Source: Rathayibacter iranicus NCPPB 2253 = VKM Ac-1602 (GTDB lineage Bacteria > Actinomycetota > Actinomycetes > Actinomycetales > Microbacteriaceae). Taken from it: a DNA stretch of 64,000 nucleotides. The stretch lies in the NCBI RefSeq assembly GCF_003149025.1, contig NZ_QGDV01000005.1, forward strand, positions 124,001 to 188,000. Direction: 5' to 3'. The translations under genes were made by a program, and so were the position numbers. Under the pieces are notes generated by a model. That model was not told the origin of the DNA and made no database searches. It worked only from the letters and a program-made list of their open reading frames with translations. Shown here in pieces: positions 29,984-38,985 of the stretch (the first letter of the stretch is position 1; each line of letters begins with the position of its first letter).

Positions 29984-30896
29984 CGGAGCGCTCGTCCGAG
30001 CCGACGGCGCCACCGTACGCTTCGGCTCCTTCACCGCTCTTGACGGCATCACCTGCGCGTTTTCGGGAACCGGTGTGCATGGGTTGATCGGGGTGAACGG
30101 CGCCGGGAAGACGACGCTCATCCATGCGCTGCTCGGGCTCATCCCGGTGATATCGGGGCGGATCGAGCGCGGCTCCGGCGAAATCGCCTACTGCCCAGAC
30201 ACGCCCAGTTTCGAGCCGTTTCTCACGCCGCTGGAAGTCATGGCGCAGTCGGCACGGCTGGGCACTCCCACGCACGATGTGGCGACGCGCCGGGCGATCA
30301 GGGATGTGCTCGCACGGGTCGGACTCGACGACGCCACGCGGCGCCGGGTAGGCGGGTTCTCCCGGGGCATGAAGCAGCGACTCGGGATTGCGGCGGCGCT
30401 CGTGCGCAAGCCCTCGCTCCTGATCCTCGACGAGCCAACGAGCGCCCTTGACCCGGTTGGTCGTGAGGCGATCCTCGAGATCGTGCGCAGCCTCGGGCGC
30501 GAGATGTGCGTGGTGATCTCGAGTCACATCCTCACCGACGTCGACTCGGTGGCCGACCGCCTGGTCGTGCTCGACCACGGTCGCCTGGTGTTCGCGGGAG
30601 ACAAGGGCGGTTTCATCGAGTCGGCCTCCGTGCGCTCCAGCATCGTCGTGTCGTCTTTCGAGGACGCATCCGGCCTCCGCGCCCGCCTCGCCGCGGCAGG
30701 AGTCGCGGCGGAGCCCGCGCTTGGCTCAGCCCGCGAGCTACTCGTTCCCATGGCGGCGGTTGAACCGCTCCTGGCTGTCATTGCGCACAGCAGTCGCGAC
30801 ATCCGTTCGATCAGCTTCGGTGAGAACTCGCTTCAGCAAGCGTTCATGAATCGGATCGGTACGCCCGCCGACGCTGGAGCGGGGCCGCGGTCATGA
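29970..30896 (+). CDS. ABC transporter ATP-binding protein 1
   Basis: 308 residues from a GTG that lies inside the end of the preceding gene. Walker A GVNGAGKTTLI, signature FSRGMKQRLGIA, Walker B LLILDEPTSALD, and an accessory C-terminal domain typical of drug and lantibiotic exporters of the LanF/DrrA kind. It pairs with the permease that starts at its stop codon. Likely role: export of, or immunity to, the peptide at the cytoplasmic membrane. Confidence 0.88.
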   Translation: MRPISGALVRADGATVRFGSFTALDGITCAFSGTGVHGLIGVNGAGKTTLIHALLGLIPVISGRIERGSGEIAYCPDTPSFEPFLTPLEVMAQSARLGTPTHDVATRRAIRDVLARVGLDDATRRRVGGFSRGMKQRLGIAAALVRKPSLLILDEPTSALDPVGREAILEIVRSLGREMCVVISSHILTDVDSVADRLVVLDHGRLVFAGDKGGFIESASVRSSIVVSSFEDASGLRARLAAAGVAAEPALGSARELLVPMAAVEPLLAVIAHSSRDIRSISFGENSLQQAFMNRIGTPADAGAGPRS

Positions 30897-31648
30897 GCCT
30901 TTCCGTCGAGTTCAAGCGATGGAACCGGACGAGGAGGCTCCTCGTGGTCGCGCTCCTCTTCCTCTTCTCGGGCATTACCTCACCGCTCATTGCCGAGTAC
31001 AGCGCCGACATCTTCGGTGCACTGGGCGCCTCCGAGACCGTGACGATCACCGTCTCCGCCCCGACATGGCAAAACTTGGTCGACTCCTACTTCAAGAACT
31101 CATCGCAACTCGCCCTCCTGCTTGCCGGCTATCTTGTCGGCTGGGCATGCGCGCTCGGACCGGACGAACGCCTGCGCCTCTTCTACCGCTCGCGCGCAAC
31201 GGGACCGTGGCAGATCTTCGGCCCGCGATTGGCCGTTTCGGCGATCGTCACCTTGATCGGCGCGCTAGTCGGTGCCGTCATGGCCGGCTACGAGACCGTG
31301 GTCCTGCACCCCGACCTCGACGGGGGACTCCTCGTCGGCGGGCTTGCGCTTCAGGCGGGCGCACTCGTGGTGTTTACCCTCCTGGCGGGGGTGCTGGCCT
31401 GTTGGACCAACGCCCCCTTCCTCTCCGCGATCGTGATCGCCGCCGTCGTCTTCCTTGGCAGCCTCTTCTCCGGCGCGGAGGGGTTCCGACAGTGGTCCCC
31501 GACCGCTCTGCTCGCGCCGTCCGGCCTGATCGCCGGCGGCGGGACTGACCAGTGGGGTGCCGGGCTGGTCTCCCTCGTGGTCCTGACTGCCGCCATCGCG
31601 AGCGTCCTCCTCATCCGCATCCGATCGAACGGACACAGAAGAACATGA
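30893..31648 (+). CDS. ABC transporter permease 1
   Basis: 251 residues with about six hydrophobic segments (for example LLVVALLFLFSGITSPLIAE, LALLLAGYLVGWACALG and the C-terminal LVVLTAAIASVLLIRIR). No enzyme motif. Overlaps the ATPase gene before it and the second ATPase gene after it by 4 nt. It forms a LanFE-like pair with ATPase 1. Confidence 0.8.
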   Translation: MSLSVEFKRWNRTRRLLVVALLFLFSGITSPLIAEYSADIFGALGASETVTITVSAPTWQNLVDSYFKNSSQLALLLAGYLVGWACALGPDERLRLFYRSRATGPWQIFGPRLAVSAIVTLIGALVGAVMAGYETVVLHPDLDGGLLVGGLALQAGALVVFTLLAGVLACWTNAPFLSAIVIAAVVFLGSLFSGAEGFRQWSPTALLAPSGLIAGGGTDQWGAGLVSLVVLTAAIASVLLIRIRSNGHRRT

Positions 31649-32613
31649 TGGAGACAGCGATGCAGACGCCCACGTCACAGCGCTCCGAGGAACTGATCGG
31701 CGTGCGCGGCCTCACCAAGACCCTCGGCGGGCGGACGGTCGTCGACGACGTGTCCTTCTCCCTCCGACGCGGGTCTGCTTATGGGCTACTCGGGCCCAAT
31801 GGCGCCGGCAAGACGACAACGGTCCGCCTGCTGACAGGGCTCCTCACGCCGACTGCGGGGTCCGTCTACCTCTTCGGGGAGCCGCTCACGCCGGCGTCGG
31901 CCGACCGGCTCCGCCACCGCATCGGCGTGCAGACCGACGGGAACCTCTACGATCTGCTTACGGTCCGCGACAACTTGACGGTGTGGGGCGAACTCTTCGG
32001 GATGTCCGCGGACCGACGCGACGCGCGAATCGGCGAGGTGCTTGACCTGTTCGGCCTGTCGGACCGGGCAGACGACGTCCTCGGTTCCTTCAGCAAGGGC
32101 ATGCGTCAGAAGGTGGCTATCGCGCGAGCGATGCTGCACGAACCCGACGTCCTTTTTTTGGACGAGCCGACGTCGGGCCTGGATCCTGAGGCCACGGCCG
32201 AACTGATCGGTTTTCTCTCGTCGCTAACCTCGTCGAGCGACGTCGCCGTCGTCCTCTGCACGCACCAGCTGCAGGGTCTGGAGACGCTGTGCGAGAGTAT
32301 CGGGATCCTCGACGGCGGCCGTCTCGTCGCCTCAGGCACTGTCGCGGACCTGCTCGAACAGCGCTGGCCGGACACGACGGTGCAGCTCACCGTCGAAGGC
32401 GGCCCGGCGGCGGCGCTCGCGATCGTCGACCGCCTCGCCTCCGCGCCAGCCACCTGCGATGGCGACATGCTGACCCTGCGGGTCGGGAGGGAGGCTGAAA
32501 TCCCCGATCTCGTCGAGGCTCTTGTCGCCGGAGGCGTGCGGATCGCCTCAATCGTCCCTCGGCGGCACACCATCGAGGAGTACTACTTCAGCATCATCAG
32601 AGGAGAACGATGA
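31645..32613 (+). CDS. ABC transporter ATP-binding protein 2
   Basis: 322 residues from the ATG at 31645 (4-nt overlap with the permease). Walker A GPNGAGKTTTVRLL, signature FSKGMRQKVAIA, Walker B VLFLDEPTSGLDPE. Of the ABC-2 (Nat/Drr) exporter type. It is distinct from ATPase 1, so the cluster has two complete transporters. Confidence 0.9.
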   Translation: MMETAMQTPTSQRSEELIGVRGLTKTLGGRTVVDDVSFSLRRGSAYGLLGPNGAGKTTTVRLLTGLLTPTAGSVYLFGEPLTPASADRLRHRIGVQTDGNLYDLLTVRDNLTVWGELFGMSADRRDARIGEVLDLFGLSDRADDVLGSFSKGMRQKVAIARAMLHEPDVLFLDEPTSGLDPEATAELIGFLSSLTSSSDVAVVLCTHQLQGLETLCESIGILDGGRLVASGTVADLLEQRWPDTTVQLTVEGGPAAALAIVDRLASAPATCDGDMLTLRVGREAEIPDLVEALVAGGVRIASIVPRRHTIEEYYFSIIRGER

Positions 32614-33419
32614 ACCGCAGACGCGTCACCGCACTCGTCAGGAAGGACTTCCACGAGATCCTGCGCAACAAGCAGGCTCTCGCGCCCATCATCGTCGTGC
32701 CCATCCTCTTCGTCACGGTGCTTCCCGTCCTGGTGTTGCTCCTCGGCCGCAACGAGACGCTGATGGCGTCGATCAATGGGATGCAGCAGTTCCTCGCGAA
32801 CCTGCCCGCGGGCGTCGTCCCCGCGGACTACGACCTCGCGCAGTCCAGTGCCTACGCGATGGTGATCTACTTCTTCGCCCCTGTCTTCCTCCTTATCCCC
32901 GTGTTGGTGGCGAGTGTCACGGCGAGCGCGAGCTTCGTGGGCGAGAAGGAGAAGCGCACGATCGAGGGGCTTCTCTACACTCCGCTGACCAACAGCGAGC
33001 TGGTGCTCGCGAAAATCCTCGTCTCCTTGATCCCCGCCGTGCTCATCACCTGGGCGGCTTTCATCCTCTACAGCCTCATTGTGAACCTGGTCGGCTATCC
33101 GCTGTTCGGCGGACTGGTCTTCCCGACCGCGACCTGGCTGGTTTCGGCGTTCGTGCTCGCCCCGCTGATCGCCTTCCTCGCGATCTGCCTGATCGTGGCG
33201 GTCTCGCAGCGGGCGACGACGGTGCAGGGTGCGCAGGGGACGGCGGCGTTCCTGGTGCTCCCGCTGGTGGGCCTCGTCGTGGCTCAGACGGCGGGGCTCT
33301 CGCTGTTCACCGTCGCCGTCGCGGGGGTCGGTGCGGTCGTGCTCGTCGTGGTGGACACGGTTCTCTTCTTCGCGGTGGTCCGGCGCTGTGATCGGGAGCG
33401 GCTGGTGACGCGGCTCTGA
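32610..33419 (+). CDS. ABC-2 type transporter permease 2
   Basis: 269 residues, six hydrophobic helices, with the ABC-2 feature VASVTASASFVGEKEKRTIE between helices 2 and 3, like NatB and related exporters. AGGAG precedes the start, which overlaps the ATPase stop. Last gene of the RiPP operon; it converges on the TetR gene 7 nt away. Confidence 0.88.
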   Translation: MNRRRVTALVRKDFHEILRNKQALAPIIVVPILFVTVLPVLVLLLGRNETLMASINGMQQFLANLPAGVVPADYDLAQSSAYAMVIYFFAPVFLLIPVLVASVTASASFVGEKEKRTIEGLLYTPLTNSELVLAKILVSLIPAVLITWAAFILYSLIVNLVGYPLFGGLVFPTATWLVSAFVLAPLIAFLAICLIVAVSQRATTVQGAQGTAAFLVLPLVGLVVAQTAGLSLFTVAVAGVGAVVLVVVDTVLFFAVVRRCDRERLVTRL

Positions 33420-33426
33420 CGCCGGG

Positions 33427-33969
33427 TCAGGTGGCGAGCAGGCGCTGGACGACGGCGAGCACGTCCTCGGCCTCGCCGCGTGACTCCTGGCCCGTGGGGA
33501 GCAGGGCGGAGTTGTAGTAGAGCCCGTCGCTCATCAGCACGATGGCGCGGGCGAGGAGCGGGTCGCCGACGGCCTCAGCGACGACCTTGTTCCAGCTGTC
33601 ATGGATCCGGGCGAGAGCGGTGCTCGCGCGCTCGTCGTGGCCCTGCGCGACGCGAGAGACGGCGAGGATGGTGCGGTCGAAGGCGGAGTCGGCGGCGAAC
33701 GAGGTGCGCAGGAGGTAGGCGACGACTCCCTCCGGTGCGGCGAGGCTGCGCGCGACGTCCTCCTCGCGCCGTTCGTCGAGACGCTGCAGCAGCCCATCGA
33801 CGAGGGCGTCCTTGGACGGGAAGTGGTAGAGCAGGCCGCCCTTCGAGACGCCGGCCTTGCGTGCGACGGCGTCGAGGGTGGCTGCCCGCTCGCCCTGCTC
33901 GATCAGCAGCTGCTCGAACCCGTCGAGGACACGGTCGCGGGCGGGGGTGACAGGAGGCACAGCGACCAT
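33427..33969 (-). CDS. TetR-family repressor
   Basis: 180 residues. The N-terminal DNA-binding domain (RDRVLDGFEQLLIEQG, LDAVARKAGVSKGGLLYHFP) is classical TetR; the rest is the ligand-binding helical domain. Divergent from an MFS exporter gene with a palindrome between them, so it probably represses that exporter and itself. Whether it belongs to the RiPP island or to the host chromosome is not clear. Confidence 0.92.
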   Translation of the reverse strand: MVAVPPVTPARDRVLDGFEQLLIEQGERAATLDAVARKAGVSKGGLLYHFPSKDALVDGLLQRLDERREEDVARSLAAPEGVVAYLLRTSFAADSAFDRTILAVSRVAQGHDERASTALARIHDSWNKVVAEAVGDPLLARAIVLMSDGLYYNSALLPTGQESRGEAEDVLAVVQRLLAT

Positions 33970-33993
33970 CCTACGGTGAATTCCTCGCGACTG

Positions 33994-34009
33994 TACCGGC
34001 CGGACGGTA
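33994..34009. promoter_or_regulatory. predicted TetR operator
   Basis: TACCGGCCGGACGGTA is a 16-bp near-perfect palindrome in the 75-bp gap between the tetR and MFS starts. It lies 24 bp from the tetR ATG and 35 bp from the MFS GTG, suited to block both promoters. Confidence 0.7.
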
Positions 34010-34044
34010 TACTCACCTCGTCCCCACTTCGAAAGGTCGTTCCT

Positions 34045-35589
34045 GTGTCCGCGCGCACCGCTCCCGTCTCCCTCGTCGCTCCTACCGGCGCTGCCGATCG
34101 GGTTGGACGACGCGCCTGGGTCGCGCTCGCGGTGCTGATGCTGCCCGTGCTGCTGGTCTCGGTGGACAACACGGTGCTGAATTTCGCGCTCCCCTCGATC
34201 GCCGAGAGCCTGGGGCCATCGGGCACGGAGCTGCTCTGGATCGTGGACGCGTATCCGCTGGTGCTAGCCGGACTGCTGGTGGCGATGGGAAGTCTGGGCG
34301 ACCGCATCGGCCGGCGGCGCCTCCTCCTGGTCGGCGCGGTCGGGTTCGCCGCGGTCTCGGTCGTGGCTGCATTCGCTCCCACCGCGGGCGCGCTGATCGG
34401 CGCTCGCGCGGCGCTCGGCTTCTTCGGCGCGATGCTCATGCCTTCGACGCTCTCGCTCCTGCGCAGCCTCTTCCCGAACCGCGATCAGCGCCGCCTCGCG
34501 ATCGCGATCTGGGCGACGGGATTCGCTGTCGGATCGGCCCTCGGTCCGCTGGTCGGTGGGGTCCTGCTCGAACACTTCGCCTGGGGGTCGGTATTCCTGC
34601 TGGCGGTGCCGGTGCTGCTCCCGCTGGTGGTACTCGTGCCGATCCTGGTGCCGGAGTCGCGCGATCCGCAGCCTGGACCGGTCGATGTGCTGAGCATCCT
34701 CTTTTCGCTCGCGACGATGGCGCCGATCGTCTACGCGGTGAAATCGTTCGCGGAGCACGGGGTCGACGTGGTGGGAGTCGCGGCCCTGGTCGCTGGTGTT
34801 GTCTCGGGCGTGCTCTTCGTGCGCCGTCAGCAGCGCCGGGCCTCGCCGATGCTCGACCTCTCGCTGTTTAGCCGGGGCTCGTTTAGCGCCGCGATCGTGG
34901 TGAATCTGCTCAGCGTGACCGCGCTGGTCGGTGGGTTGTTCTTCCTCGCGCAGCATCTGCAACTCGTGGTCGGGCTCTCGCCGCTCGAGGCGGGGCTTGT
35001 GCTGGTACCTGGCCTCGCGGTGATGATCGTGGCCGGGCTGGGCGTGGTTCCGATCGCGCGGCGGGTCGCTCCGCGCCTCGTAGTCCCGGCCGGGCTGCTG
35101 ATTTCGGCGGTCGGCTACGTGCTGCTCGCCGTGGGTAGCGGGACTCCAGGAGGCGCTTCGGCACTCACCGTGGCCGTTGCCTTCGCGTTCCTGGGCCTGG
35201 GGATCGGGGCGGCCGAGACCGTCTCGAACGAACTGATCCTCGCGAACGCGCCTGCCGACAAGGCCGGAGCAGCGTCTGCCGTCTCCGAGACTGCCTACGA
35301 GCTCGGCGCCGTGCTCGGTACCGCGACGCTGGGGACTGTGTTGACCGCGGTGTATCGCGGTGGAGTGGAGCTGCCCGCGGGTCTCGACGCGGGCCAGGCG
35401 CAGCGCGCGGGGGAGACCCTCGGCGGCGCCGTGTCGGTCGCGGGGGAACTGTCGGCCGACTCTGCCGCGAGTCTGCTCGCCTCGGCGAGCGCGGCGTTCG
35501 ACGTGGGCGTCGGCTGGTCGGCGTGGCTCGGGGCGGGCCTCGTCCTGGCTGCCGCTGCGGTTGGCGCGTGGCGCCTCCGCCGCAGCTGA
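34045..35589 (+). CDS. MFS multidrug exporter, DHA2 (14-span) type
   Basis: 514 residues from the GTG at 34045 (GAAAGG upstream). Motifs of the EmrB/QacA group: VSVDNTVLNFALPSIAESLG in helix 1, GSLGDRIGRRRLLLVGAVGF between helices 2 and 3, and ATGFAVGSALGPLVGG (motif C) in helix 5. It exports drugs or metabolites using the proton gradient. Regulated by the divergent TetR by inference. Confidence 0.9.
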   Translation: MSARTAPVSLVAPTGAADRVGRRAWVALAVLMLPVLLVSVDNTVLNFALPSIAESLGPSGTELLWIVDAYPLVLAGLLVAMGSLGDRIGRRRLLLVGAVGFAAVSVVAAFAPTAGALIGARAALGFFGAMLMPSTLSLLRSLFPNRDQRRLAIAIWATGFAVGSALGPLVGGVLLEHFAWGSVFLLAVPVLLPLVVLVPILVPESRDPQPGPVDVLSILFSLATMAPIVYAVKSFAEHGVDVVGVAALVAGVVSGVLFVRRQQRRASPMLDLSLFSRGSFSAAIVVNLLSVTALVGGLFFLAQHLQLVVGLSPLEAGLVLVPGLAVMIVAGLGVVPIARRVAPRLVVPAGLLISAVGYVLLAVGSGTPGGASALTVAVAFAFLGLGIGAAETVSNELILANAPADKAGAASAVSETAYELGAVLGTATLGTVLTAVYRGGVELPAGLDAGQAQRAGETLGGAVSVAGELSADSAASLLASASAAFDVGVGWSAWLGAGLVLAAAAVGAWRLRRS

Positions 35590-35603
35590 GCGCGGTCTTT
35601 TCC

Positions 35604-35671
35604 TGCCGAGAAAGGCCCCCTTGAGTACGCCTCCGTGGGCGTGTCGCGTACCCAAGAGGCATCTCGCGGGT
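35604..35671. repeat. dispersed palindrome (copy 3)
   Basis: GCCGAGAAAGGCCCCCTTGA-GTACGC faces GCGTACCCAAGAGGCATCTC-GCGGG. The right arm is nearly identical to copies at 41531 and 48000; the left arm has drifted. It lies just after the MFS stop. Confidence 0.75.
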
Positions 35672-35679
35672 AGGTCTGC

Positions 35680-35871
35680 TCAGGCGCGGGAGGGGTGGTC
35701 AGGCGGGGGTTCGAGGGGGTGCTGGAGTGGGAGGGGGGTCGATGACGCGTCGAAATCGTCGGGCTCATCGGACCGGTGATCGTCGGAGCGGTCCGCGGCA
35801 GCCGCGCGATCGCGGCGGGCTCTCGCCTCCGCTCCGCCGAAACCGAGAAGTCTGCTCGAACCGAACCACAT
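35680..35871 (-). CDS. small hypothetical protein
   Basis: 63 residues from the ATG at 35871, which has GGAGGGAAG 4 nt upstream; an earlier ATG at 35889 overlaps that ribosome site. The N-terminus is MWFGSSRLLGFGG, the middle Arg/Ala-rich and the C-terminus acidic then Pro-rich. No family recognised and low complexity lowers confidence. Confidence 0.4.
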   Translation of the reverse strand: MWFGSSRLLGFGGAEARARRDRAAAADRSDDHRSDEPDDFDASSTPLPLQHPLEPPPDHPSRA

Positions 35872-36062
35872 CTGTCTTCCCTCCGTCATGGATCAGCGGT
35901 CGTGCTCAGCGGCACCCGCTGCTCCCAGCCTCTCTCGCGACGACTGTCTCTCGCCATGAGGTGCTCCCGTATGACGGTGTGTGACGCGGATGGTGGCTCG
36001 GCTCTTGCGTTGTCTGCTCGCCGTTGCGACAGTCGAATGGCGATCTGAAAGATGGAGGAGCG

Positions 36063-36722
36063 ATGAAGAAGAAAGCCCACTGGAGCCCAACTCTCGGTCT
36101 CGTTGTGGCCGTCAGCACGGGCGTCGCTCTAGCGACTCCGACGTCTGCTGCCACCGCCACGTGGTTCAGCGGTGATGGATGCCACAACGTCACCAGAACG
36201 GAGTCGGGCGCGTCTCTCTACCAGTCGCGCACGGGTATTCGGGCAGAAGGAGGCAGCGTGGGTGGAACGAGTACGCTCACGGTGTGGTACGGAGACACAA
36301 GCACGACTCAAGCGTCGTCGATCGTGGAGATTAGAGACGACAGTACGCGGACATATCGGAAAGGGCAGTTCCGCATCATGTTCGATGGTGCGCGAGACGG
36401 CGAGTGCGCGGGGGAGTCTTATGGGCGCCTTATTGACGCTGGTGCGATCCAACGCGTCTCGAGCACGACTGGCGACACAGGTCAGCCCTCAGGGGAGTGG
36501 TATGTCAGCGCGTCGGACGATGTGTCGACCGGCGGCATCACAGTCTCCGCCAGCCATGCAAGTGCAACCTATTCCGCGGTGTTCGCCCGTGAGCAGGTGA
36601 ATCGCGGAGAGGCTCGGATCGTGATCACGGACCACAGCACCGGAGAGAGCCGACGTGTGGCGTATGACCCGCGAGCGGGAAAACAGTCCGGTGTCTTCGT
36701 GACGACGGCCGTCTCTCAGTAG
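36063..36722 (+). CDS. secreted protein of unknown function
   Basis: 219 residues from the ATG at 36063 (GGAGGAGCG upstream). Signal peptide: MKKKAHW, then a hydrophobic stretch, cleavage probably after PTSA (about residue 29). The mature part is rich in Ser, Thr and Gly with predicted beta strands, and has two Cys (in DGCHN and GECAG) that may form a disulfide. No catalytic motif. Codon use is a little different from the core genes. It lies between the MFS gene and leuB, at the right edge of the accessory stretch. Confidence 0.75.
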   Translation: MKKKAHWSPTLGLVVAVSTGVALATPTSAATATWFSGDGCHNVTRTESGASLYQSRTGIRAEGGSVGGTSTLTVWYGDTSTTQASSIVEIRDDSTRTYRKGQFRIMFDGARDGECAGESYGRLIDAGAIQRVSSTTGDTGQPSGEWYVSASDDVSTGGITVSASHASATYSAVFAREQVNRGEARIVITDHSTGESRRVAYDPRAGKQSGVFVTTAVSQ

Positions 36723-36803
36723 CGCCCCTGGCCCTCGGCCTCCCCGGGACCGGTCTGCGAGTACGCTGGAGGGACTCTGACCCCGCACGCCTGAGGATCC
36801 GCC

Positions 36804-37853
36804 ATGCCCCGCACCGTGAAGCTCGCCGTCATTCCTGGAGACGGGATCGGGCCGGAGGTGACGGCTGAGGCGGTGAAGGTGCTCGATGCGGTGACCGTCG
36901 GCTCGGATGTCGTGCTGGAGAAGACGACCTTTTCGCTGGGTGCGGCTCGCTATCTCGAGACTGGTGATGTCCTCACGGACGACGATCTCGCTTCGATTTC
37001 GCAACACGAGGCGATCCTTTTGGGTGCGGTTGGTGGTGCGCCAGGTGACCCGCGTCTGAGGGACGCGAACATCGAGCGCGGACTACTGCTGCGCCTGCGG
37101 TTCGCACTCGACCACTACGTGAACCTCCGGCCGATTCGCCTGTACGCGGGAGTGCCCTCGCCACTCGCTGAACCGGGTGCTGTCGACTTCGTCGTCGTGC
37201 GGGAGGGCACGGAGGGACCCTACGTCGGCAACGGCGGCGCGATCCGGCAGGGCACACCGCAGGAGGTCGCGAACGAGGTCTCGGTGAACACCGCGTACGG
37301 GGTCGAGCGGGTCGTGCGGCACGCGTTCGAGGTTGCCCGCGCGCGGCGCTCCCGGCTCACCCTCGTGCACAAGACGAACGTGCTCGTCTTCGCCGGCTCG
37401 CTCTGGAAGCGGATTGTCGATGAGGTCGGGGCTGCTTTCGAGGACGTGGCCGTCGACTACCTCCACGTCGATGCGGCGACGATCTTCCTCGTGACCGATC
37501 CTGCTAGGTTCGACGTGATCGTCACGGACAACCTCTTCGGCGACATCCTGACCGATCTGGCCGGCGCGATCAGCGGCGGCATCGGACTCGCAGCCTCGGG
37601 CAACATCAACCCCAGTGGCGCGTTCCCCAGCATGTTCGAGCCGGTGCACGGATCCGCGCCCGACATCGCCGGACGCCAACTCGCCGATCCGACCGCCGCG
37701 ATCCTTTCGGCGGCGATGCTGCTCGATCACCTTGGCCACCGCGACGAGGCCGCTCGCGTCACCGCCGCGGTGACCGAGGACATCGAGTCTCGCGACGGTA
37801 CTCCGCGCTCCACGGCCGCCATCGGCGACTCGGTCGTCGCCCGCCTCCGCTGA
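36804..37853 (+). CDS. leuB: 3-isopropylmalate dehydrogenase
   Basis: 349 residues. N-terminal [20 protein letters not shown] and the substrate/metal motif [20 protein letters not shown] identify it; [19 protein letters not shown] is the NAD-binding region. It oxidatively decarboxylates 3-isopropylmalate in leucine synthesis. Followed 25 nt later by ilvE: one operon for the end of the branched-chain pathway. Confidence 0.94.
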   Translation: MPRTVKLAVIPGDGIGPEVTAEAVKVLDAVTVGSDVVLEKTTFSLGAARYLETGDVLTDDDLASISQHEAILLGAVGGAPGDPRLRDANIERGLLLRLRFALDHYVNLRPIRLYAGVPSPLAEPGAVDFVVVREGTEGPYVGNGGAIRQGTPQEVANEVSVNTAYGVERVVRHAFEVARARRSRLTLVHKTNVLVFAGSLWKRIVDEVGAAFEDVAVDYLHVDAATIFLVTDPARFDVIVTDNLFGDILTDLAGAISGGIGLAASGNINPSGAFPSMFEPVHGSAPDIAGRQLADPTAAILSAAMLLDHLGHRDEAARVTAAVTEDIESRDGTPRSTAAIGDSVVARLR

Positions 37854-37878
37854 CCTCCCGCCAAAGGACACCACCACG

Positions 37879-38985
37879 ATGACGACAGACTCCGCCCGCG
37901 CAGACCTCGCCTTCGAGGTGACCGTCGCTCCGTCGCCGAGGTTGGCCGACGAGCGCGCCCGCATTCTCGCCAACCCCGGTTTCGGCGTGCACTTCACCGA
38001 CCACATGGTCGAACTCGGCTGGACTCGCGCCGACGGCTGGCACAGCGCCCGAGTCCTGCCCTACGGACCGCTGGCGCTCGACCCCGCCGCGGCGGTTCTG
38101 CACTACGCGCAGGAGATCTTCGAAGGGATGAAGGCGTACCGCCACGAGGACGGCTCCATCTGGACCTTCCGCCCCGATGCGAACGCCCGCCGGCTCCAGC
38201 ACTCCGCCCGCCGCCTGGCCCTGCCCGAGCTGCCCACCGACCTCTTCGTCGAATCGCTGCGCAGGCTCATCGCCGCGGATGGCGACTGGGTACCGTCGGA
38301 GCCGGAGACCAGCCTGTACCTGCGGCCATTCATGTTCGCGCGCGAGGCATTCCTCGGCGTGCGGGCGGCCGAGGACGTGGGCTACTACGTGATCGCGAGT
38401 CCCGCCGGGGCCTACTTCTCGGGCGGAGTCGCGCCCGTGTCGATCTGGCTGTCGACCTCGTACGCGCGGGCCGGCAAGGGGGGCACCGGCGCGGCGAAGA
38501 CCGGCGGCAACTACGCCTCCTCCCTTCTGCCCCAGCAGGAGGCAAACGGCCACGGCTGCGCGCAGGTGCTCTTCCTCGATTCGCAGGAGTCGCGGTGGAT
38601 TGAGGAACTCGGCGGCATGAATGTGGTGCTGGTCACAAAGGACGGCACGCTCGTCACCCCAGACTCAGACTCGATCCTCGAGGGCATCACCCGCGACAGC
38701 GTGCTTCAGCTCGCCGAGGACCGAGGGCACCGGGTCGAGCGTCGCCGGGTGAGCATTGATGAGTGGCGGGATGGAGTCGCCTCGGGCGATGTGGTCGAGG
38801 TGTTCGCATGCGGGACCGCCGCGGTGATCACTCCGATTGCCGAACTGAAGGGCGAGGGCTTCTCGGTGGGGCAGGAGGGCGCGCCCGCGGGCGAACTCAC
38901 GATGTCGCTCCGCGAGGAGTTGACCGGCATCCAGTATGGACGCCGCGAGGACAGGCACGGATGGATGACGAGGTTGGACGCATGA
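37879..38985 (+). CDS. ilvE: branched-chain amino-acid aminotransferase
   Basis: 368 residues, fold-type IV PLP enzyme. The PLP lysine lies in GAAKTGGNYASSLLPQ, with EELGGMNV downstream and ACGTAAVITPI near the end. It performs the last step of Val, Leu and Ile synthesis. Its stop overlaps the next gene (ATGA). Confidence 0.95.
   Translation: MTTDSARADLAFEVTVAPSPRLADERARILANPGFGVHFTDHMVELGWTRADGWHSARVLPYGPLALDPAAAVLHYAQEIFEGMKAYRHEDGSIWTFRPDANARRLQHSARRLALPELPTDLFVESLRRLIAADGDWVPSEPETSLYLRPFMFAREAFLGVRAAEDVGYYVIASPAGAYFSGGVAPVSIWLSTSYARAGKGGTGAAKTGGNYASSLLPQQEANGHGCAQVLFLDSQESRWIEELGGMNVVLVTKDGTLVTPDSDSILEGITRDSVLQLAEDRGHRVERRRVSIDEWRDGVASGDVVEVFACGTAAVITPIAELKGEGFSVGQEGAPAGELTMSLREELTGIQYGRREDRHGWMTRLDA

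Noticed and set aside
24016-33419. Proteusin (polytheonamide-like) route to D-amino acids
   Set aside because: No radical-SAM epimerase and no nitrile-hydratase-like leader; Ser dehydration plus reduction explains the D-residues better.
33427-35589. TetR/MFS pair as part of the RiPP cluster
   Set aside because: It is convergent with the cluster and of a generic type; the link is possible but not supported.
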